Of a stretch of DNA of 64,000 nt, positions 60,620 through 64,000 are shown piece by piece. Every line of letters starts with the position of its first letter. Positions within the stretch are counted from its first letter, which is position 1. A model generated the notes under the pieces. It made no database searches and was not told the origin of the DNA. It was given only the letters and a program-made list of their open reading frames with translations. The stretch lies in assembly GCA_038049695.1 (NCBI GenBank), contig CP142457.1, forward strand, positions 61,996,501 to 62,060,500. The letters run 5' to 3'. The translations under genes were made by a program, and so were the position numbers. Source of the DNA: Cinnamomum chago. Lineage: Eukaryota; Streptophyta; Magnoliopsida; Laurales; Lauraceae.

Positions 60620-60755
60620 CCACATAAATAAGCCAACAACTTAAATGCTATCTCACATCTATTTCTCATAGTAAGGTGAGAGATGCTCTTATAGGAGCGA
60701 TATCATCTCTCACCTTACTATGAGAGATAAGGTGGGGGCCCTCACATTCATATAT
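60620..60755. repeat. GAGAGATAAGG-family foldback MITE, copy 5
   Basis: catagtaaggtgagagatgc followed by ctcaccttactatgagagat gives the arms in inverted order relative to other copies, with the core piece gccaacaacttaaatg on the left and ggtgggggccctcacattc on the right. Confidence 0.75.
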
Positions 60756-60766
60756 ATATATATATA

Positions 60767-61342
60767 CAGGGCCGGTCCTGAATTTTTCAGGGCCCAGGAC
60801 AAGAGTAAAAGTTAGGCCTCTTCAGCCATCATATATGATAATATCATTGGTGGGTCCCACTGATGTGAAAAATTGGCAATGGATTGATGATGCCCAAGTA
60901 TAATTATTTGAAAAAAAAAGAGAAGAAAGAAAACTCAGACCATAATTCAAGCATCATATATGGGGAATTAAAAATCATTGGTGGGCCCCACTAACAAATG
61001 AGAAGAACGGGTGTAGGGCCGAAGGCTTGATGATCTATTTGTAAAAAAAAAAAAAACCTAAATCATCCCAACACTAGACCAGATTCTCTCAGAATTTCAG
61101 CCATCAAATATAAAATATCATTGGTGGGCCCCTCTGATGGATGCTCAAATAAGTGATGTAATAAGCACTCTCAGATGATTTGATGATGGGTCTATTGATG
61201 CCCAGTACGATGGAATCCATTGGATGAGCCCTGCCCTCACCAAATGATTGAAAAAAAAAAAAAAAAAAAGTAGAAGGGATTTTGGGCCCCCTCAAAAAAT
61301 GGGCCCGGGGCAAGGGCACTTACAGCCCTTGCCCAGGGCCGG

Positions 61343-61346
<4 letters not shown>
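60767..61346. mobile_element. hAT-like element with AGGGCCGG ends, about 580 bp
   Basis: Left end CAGGGCCGGTCCTG; right end reverse-complements to AGGGCCGGCCCTGGGC. It is inserted in an (AT)n tract, so the 8-bp duplication (TATATATA) is not diagnostic. Inside, a motif near atcattggtgggtcccact occurs three times (about 60845, 60973 and 61120). No transposase frame. Confidence 0.75.

Positions 61347-61420
<74 letters not shown>
61347..61420 (+). repeat. (AT)n microsatellite, about 74 bp
   Basis: Uninterrupted alternating AT right after the hAT-like element. It is the longest dinucleotide tract in the window. Confidence 0.95.
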
Positions 61421-61424
<4 letters not shown>

Positions 61425-61809
61425 GGATCTTCCACCAGTTAAGTCGGATATTTCTGGCTGTAACCATCAAAGAGGAATCGGGATTCTGGCAATGTATAGC
61501 CCAAACAATTTCTGAATTCGGTTCAGCTCAGTGGGTCTAAGCCTTTATATCTTCATCTAACTATATCATGAACCACTCAAAATTCTCTTGTTTTGTTGAG
61601 CTTGATCACATGCCTTTCACTATTTTATTCGTACATGTTTAATTCGAAAGAAGGCCCATTCTGTTTTTTTTTTTTTTTTGGGTAGAAAGGCCCATTCTAG
61701 CTAAAGTGAAATTTAGGCCAATGATGTGAACTTTGAGCTCTCCTGATTTAAGAAAAAGCCTTTTGGGCCTGAGTTAGGGAATTCTCCTGTAGCTCTTTCT
61801 CTTAGAGCC

Positions 61810-61922
61810 TTTTTTTTTTTATAACGTAGGGTTCCCAGCCCTTTGGGCCAGAATAATCCCTACGGGCCCAGGAGAGAAAGCCGGGTAAAATTCTCCTGTG
61901 GCCCCAGTGTGGTAGAGCAGTT
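61810..61922 (-). mobile_element. Truncated copy of the SINE family seen at 11634
   Basis: It shares the poly(T) start and the strings ccctttgggcca, aataatccctacgggcccag, gaaagccgggtaaa and tggccccagtgtggtag with the 11634 copy, then breaks off before the B box. On the minus strand this is a 5'-truncated SINE. Confidence 0.85.
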
Positions 61923-62177
61923 TGCATGGATATGAGTTCTTAGAGATTGATAGTAAATTGGTTTGAGGAAAGGATTATTGAGGAGGTGAAGGATACAAGG
62001 TTAAAATCCAGATGAAATATTTTGGCTTTCCTTGGATTTGATTGATTAGGGTGATAGTTGGGTATTCATTTTCTATCTCTCCTTTGATTTTTTTTCATAA
62101 AAAGGAGATATTATTTGATGACGACGATCTTCGACTTTTCTTTTGTGTTTCCTTTTTAACATGAAGGACTAAAACAC

Positions 62178-62275
62178 AAGCACTCTAGTGGTTAAAGGCC
62201 CGGGTCTTATTTCACATAGTTGCCCAAGGATCTATCCCAGGCAGTTAGGTTATCACATGGGAGCTATACTACTCA
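62178..62275 (+). mobile_element. Possible tRNA-derived SINE head
   Basis: TCTAGTGGTTAAAGGCC (A-box-like) is followed by AAGGATCTATCCCAGGC (B-box-like) about 40 nt later. Ends and duplication not found. Confidence 0.35.
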
Positions 62276-63619
62276 CCCATATAGCAAGAAAAAAGAAAAG
62301 AGAAACTGATGCGCTCTCATGCACATGCACATGTATGGGTTTTTATCTTTGTTTCTTCAAATTCTAACCACATGTAAAAATACATTTTCTAGAGTTCCTA
62401 TGAATGTAATTTCAAGCAAACAAACAGTCCCTTAAAAGATCCAATTTCATTTGCAATTTGAGCTGAGGCCCAACAGTCAGTTTTGACCCAATGCCACATC
62501 TAAATCACTGAGGCACAACCACGCACTCGATCCATTGCAACCTCTAGCCTCCTTTTTTTTTTTTAGTCCATTTAAGGGGGCTGGACCCATGAGAGTATCC
62601 ACGGGCAGAGAGAACCCCCATGACTAACCTGCTGGGGCTCTAGATGACACAATATGAGGAATCCTTATCTCATATTCCATTAGAGATAAAGAAAAAAATT
62701 AACTTTTTTGTGAAACCTTATCTCCTCAAGAAGTTAGGAGATATCTTAAATCCCTTGTTTCGTAGAAACATGGAGATTCTATTTCATCTAATCCACAATA
62801 ATCAATTGTGTAAAATCTCTTCCTTAGATTTTTTTTTTCTTTCATTCCAAGAAAGCATTTGAGATGGTGCAGTAGCTGGCATAATATTTTTCATAGTGGA
62901 TGATCGTGGATTGATTGGATGTAGAAACAGGGGATTCGGACTCATTCTAAGGTGGTGGGTGCATGGTTTCTTGCAAAGAAATGAAATCCCACGTTAGTTT
63001 TTCAAGAAATTATAAGGTAACAAACATATTGGGTATACATTTCGAAATATCAGCCAATGTGCCAGCCGTTTCATTGTGATTTTAAAAATAGTTCAAAATT
63101 TATAAAAACAAAAGTGAATAATTAAGAATGACTTAAAATCCTACATGCATACCAATTTCACGCTCTATTTCTCTTGTTGTAGAAATGGGGAGATAAGCAC
63201 AAGAGGTAGAAGGAGATGATGGAATATAAAAATGTACTACGTAAATCTAAAGGCATCCAAACATTGTTGATTTTTTGTATTTTCAGGAAAATATTAAATG
63301 AAGGGTCTATTTGTTTCATGTAATTGTTCCTTGAAAAAAAATGAAAAATCAAAGGCGAATAACAAAAAAAAAAAGACCATCAAATAACCTCTCTATTAAT
63401 AGAAATTGAATCAAGAGATAATGAGATTGAGATATCCAACCATCACCTTAGTAATTTAAATATTAGGAAAGTCAAGGTCTCATCAACATGGCTACCTTAG
63501 CATATCATTGACCTTCACCTCCTTAATAATCTTTGACTATAAATTGTTATATATATCCAATTTCTATGTATTCTATGCACAAAAACAAGCTCGAAGTAAA
63601 TGCAGGTAGGCAATACAGA

Positions 63620-64000
63620 TTGTGTGGGGTCGTTCCGTGCTCATAAATCCAGTCTCGGCTTACCACCCCCAGTCTCGGTTTACCATTGATCTCGGACCCA
63701 TCCAAGGTCGGTCGCAACGCCATCTCGGAAGAATCAAGGAGCGAGTCTCGGTGGCCTCGTCACCGAGTCCCGATCTCGGCCTCAGCCCCTACCCGACCTC
63801 GGCTCCTGTCACTCAGCCATAAATGCGGTCATAAATGCGCTGCCATGACGGGATCGGCAAACTGACAACATAGTGGGCGCCGGACCTAGATAAGAAGCAC
63901 GCCTTATCTAAAAAGTCATGTCCATAGGCGTGGGGGTGCTGGTCCGATGGGACATACCCTTTTTTGCCTACCCCCACTCAGGAGGTACGAATACACGCTG
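63620..64000 (+). mobile_element. Probable LTR / retrotransposon edge, open at window end
   Basis: Composition changes sharply to GC-rich at about 63620, beginning TGTGTGGGGTCGTTCCGTGC. The following 150 bp repeats TCTCGG about ten times, then comes ataaatgcggtcataaatgc. This looks like the LTR of a Gypsy-type or small retrotransposon running off the window. No ends can be matched. Confidence 0.4.

Larger units (their letters stand above)
57690..64000. other. Right-hand intergenic region, repeat-rich
   Basis: No gene recognised. Holds hAT elements at 59438 and 60767, a GAGAGATAAGG foldback at 60620, (TG)n at about 60111-60138, a long (AT)n tract, a truncated SINE at 61810, a SINE-like head at 62180 and an LTR-like edge at 63620. 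Open frames lack motifs. Confidence 0.5.

Noticed and set aside
7829..60755. Repeated GAGAG arms considered as a CRISPR-like array
   Set aside because: Units are dispersed over 50 kb, inverted rather than direct, and in a plant nuclear genome; they are foldback MITEs.

Overview
This is nuclear DNA of a flowering plant. Genes have GT-AG introns, a plastid transit peptide is present, and the families are plant-specific (fibrillin, group D MAP kinase kinase, plastid amidophosphoribosyltransferase, class A1 heat-shock factor, EXO70, Bet v 1/PR-10). The intergenic DNA is AT-rich and crowded with small non-autonomous DNA transposons. The species cannot be named from sequence alone; a tandem array of norcoclaurine-synthase-like PR-10 genes would fit a magnoliid or early-diverging eudicot, but that is only a guess.

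Layout. 1.1-6.0 kb (+): a three-exon plastid fibrillin (FBN2/PAP3 type). 12.2-12.8 kb (+): a three-exon gene for a small single-pass membrane protein of an uncharacterised plant family. 17.6-18.6 kb (+): an intronless MKK9-like MAP kinase kinase with an enlarged activation loop. 21.9-24.3 kb (-): an HSFA1-type heat-shock factor that is a pseudogene, with a mutated splice acceptor, three frameshifts and in-frame stops. 31.5-33.2 kb (-): an intact intronless amidophosphoribosyltransferase, the first committed step of purine synthesis. 42.96-43.66 kb (-): an N-terminal fragment of an EXO70 exocyst subunit that ends in a pentanucleotide repeat. 42.1-57.6 kb (-): four Bet v 1/PR-10 units about 5 kb apart. 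Two are intact (46.8-47.8 and 56.8-57.6 kb), one is interrupted by a 143-bp MITE (51.8-52.9 kb), and one is degenerate (42.1-42.8 kb). Their flanks are duplicated too, so the array arose by segmental tandem duplication; the EXO70 fragment and several transposons landed in or between the units.

Mobile elements account for much of the rest. Those with target-site duplications (TSDs) read directly are three PIF/Harbinger (Tourist-like) elements (TTA/TAA), two Mutator-type MITEs (9 bp), three hAT-type elements (8 bp), a solo LTR of about 1.6 kb (TAACT) and a tRNA-derived SINE (14 bp). A foldback MITE family with the core CTCACCTTACTATGAGAGATAAGG recurs at four or five loci. I see no operon-like or otherwise novel multi-gene pathway. 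The most informative parts are the PR-10 array, with natural before/after insertion sites, the HSFA1 pseudogene, the EXO70 fragment and the altered MKK phospho-loop.
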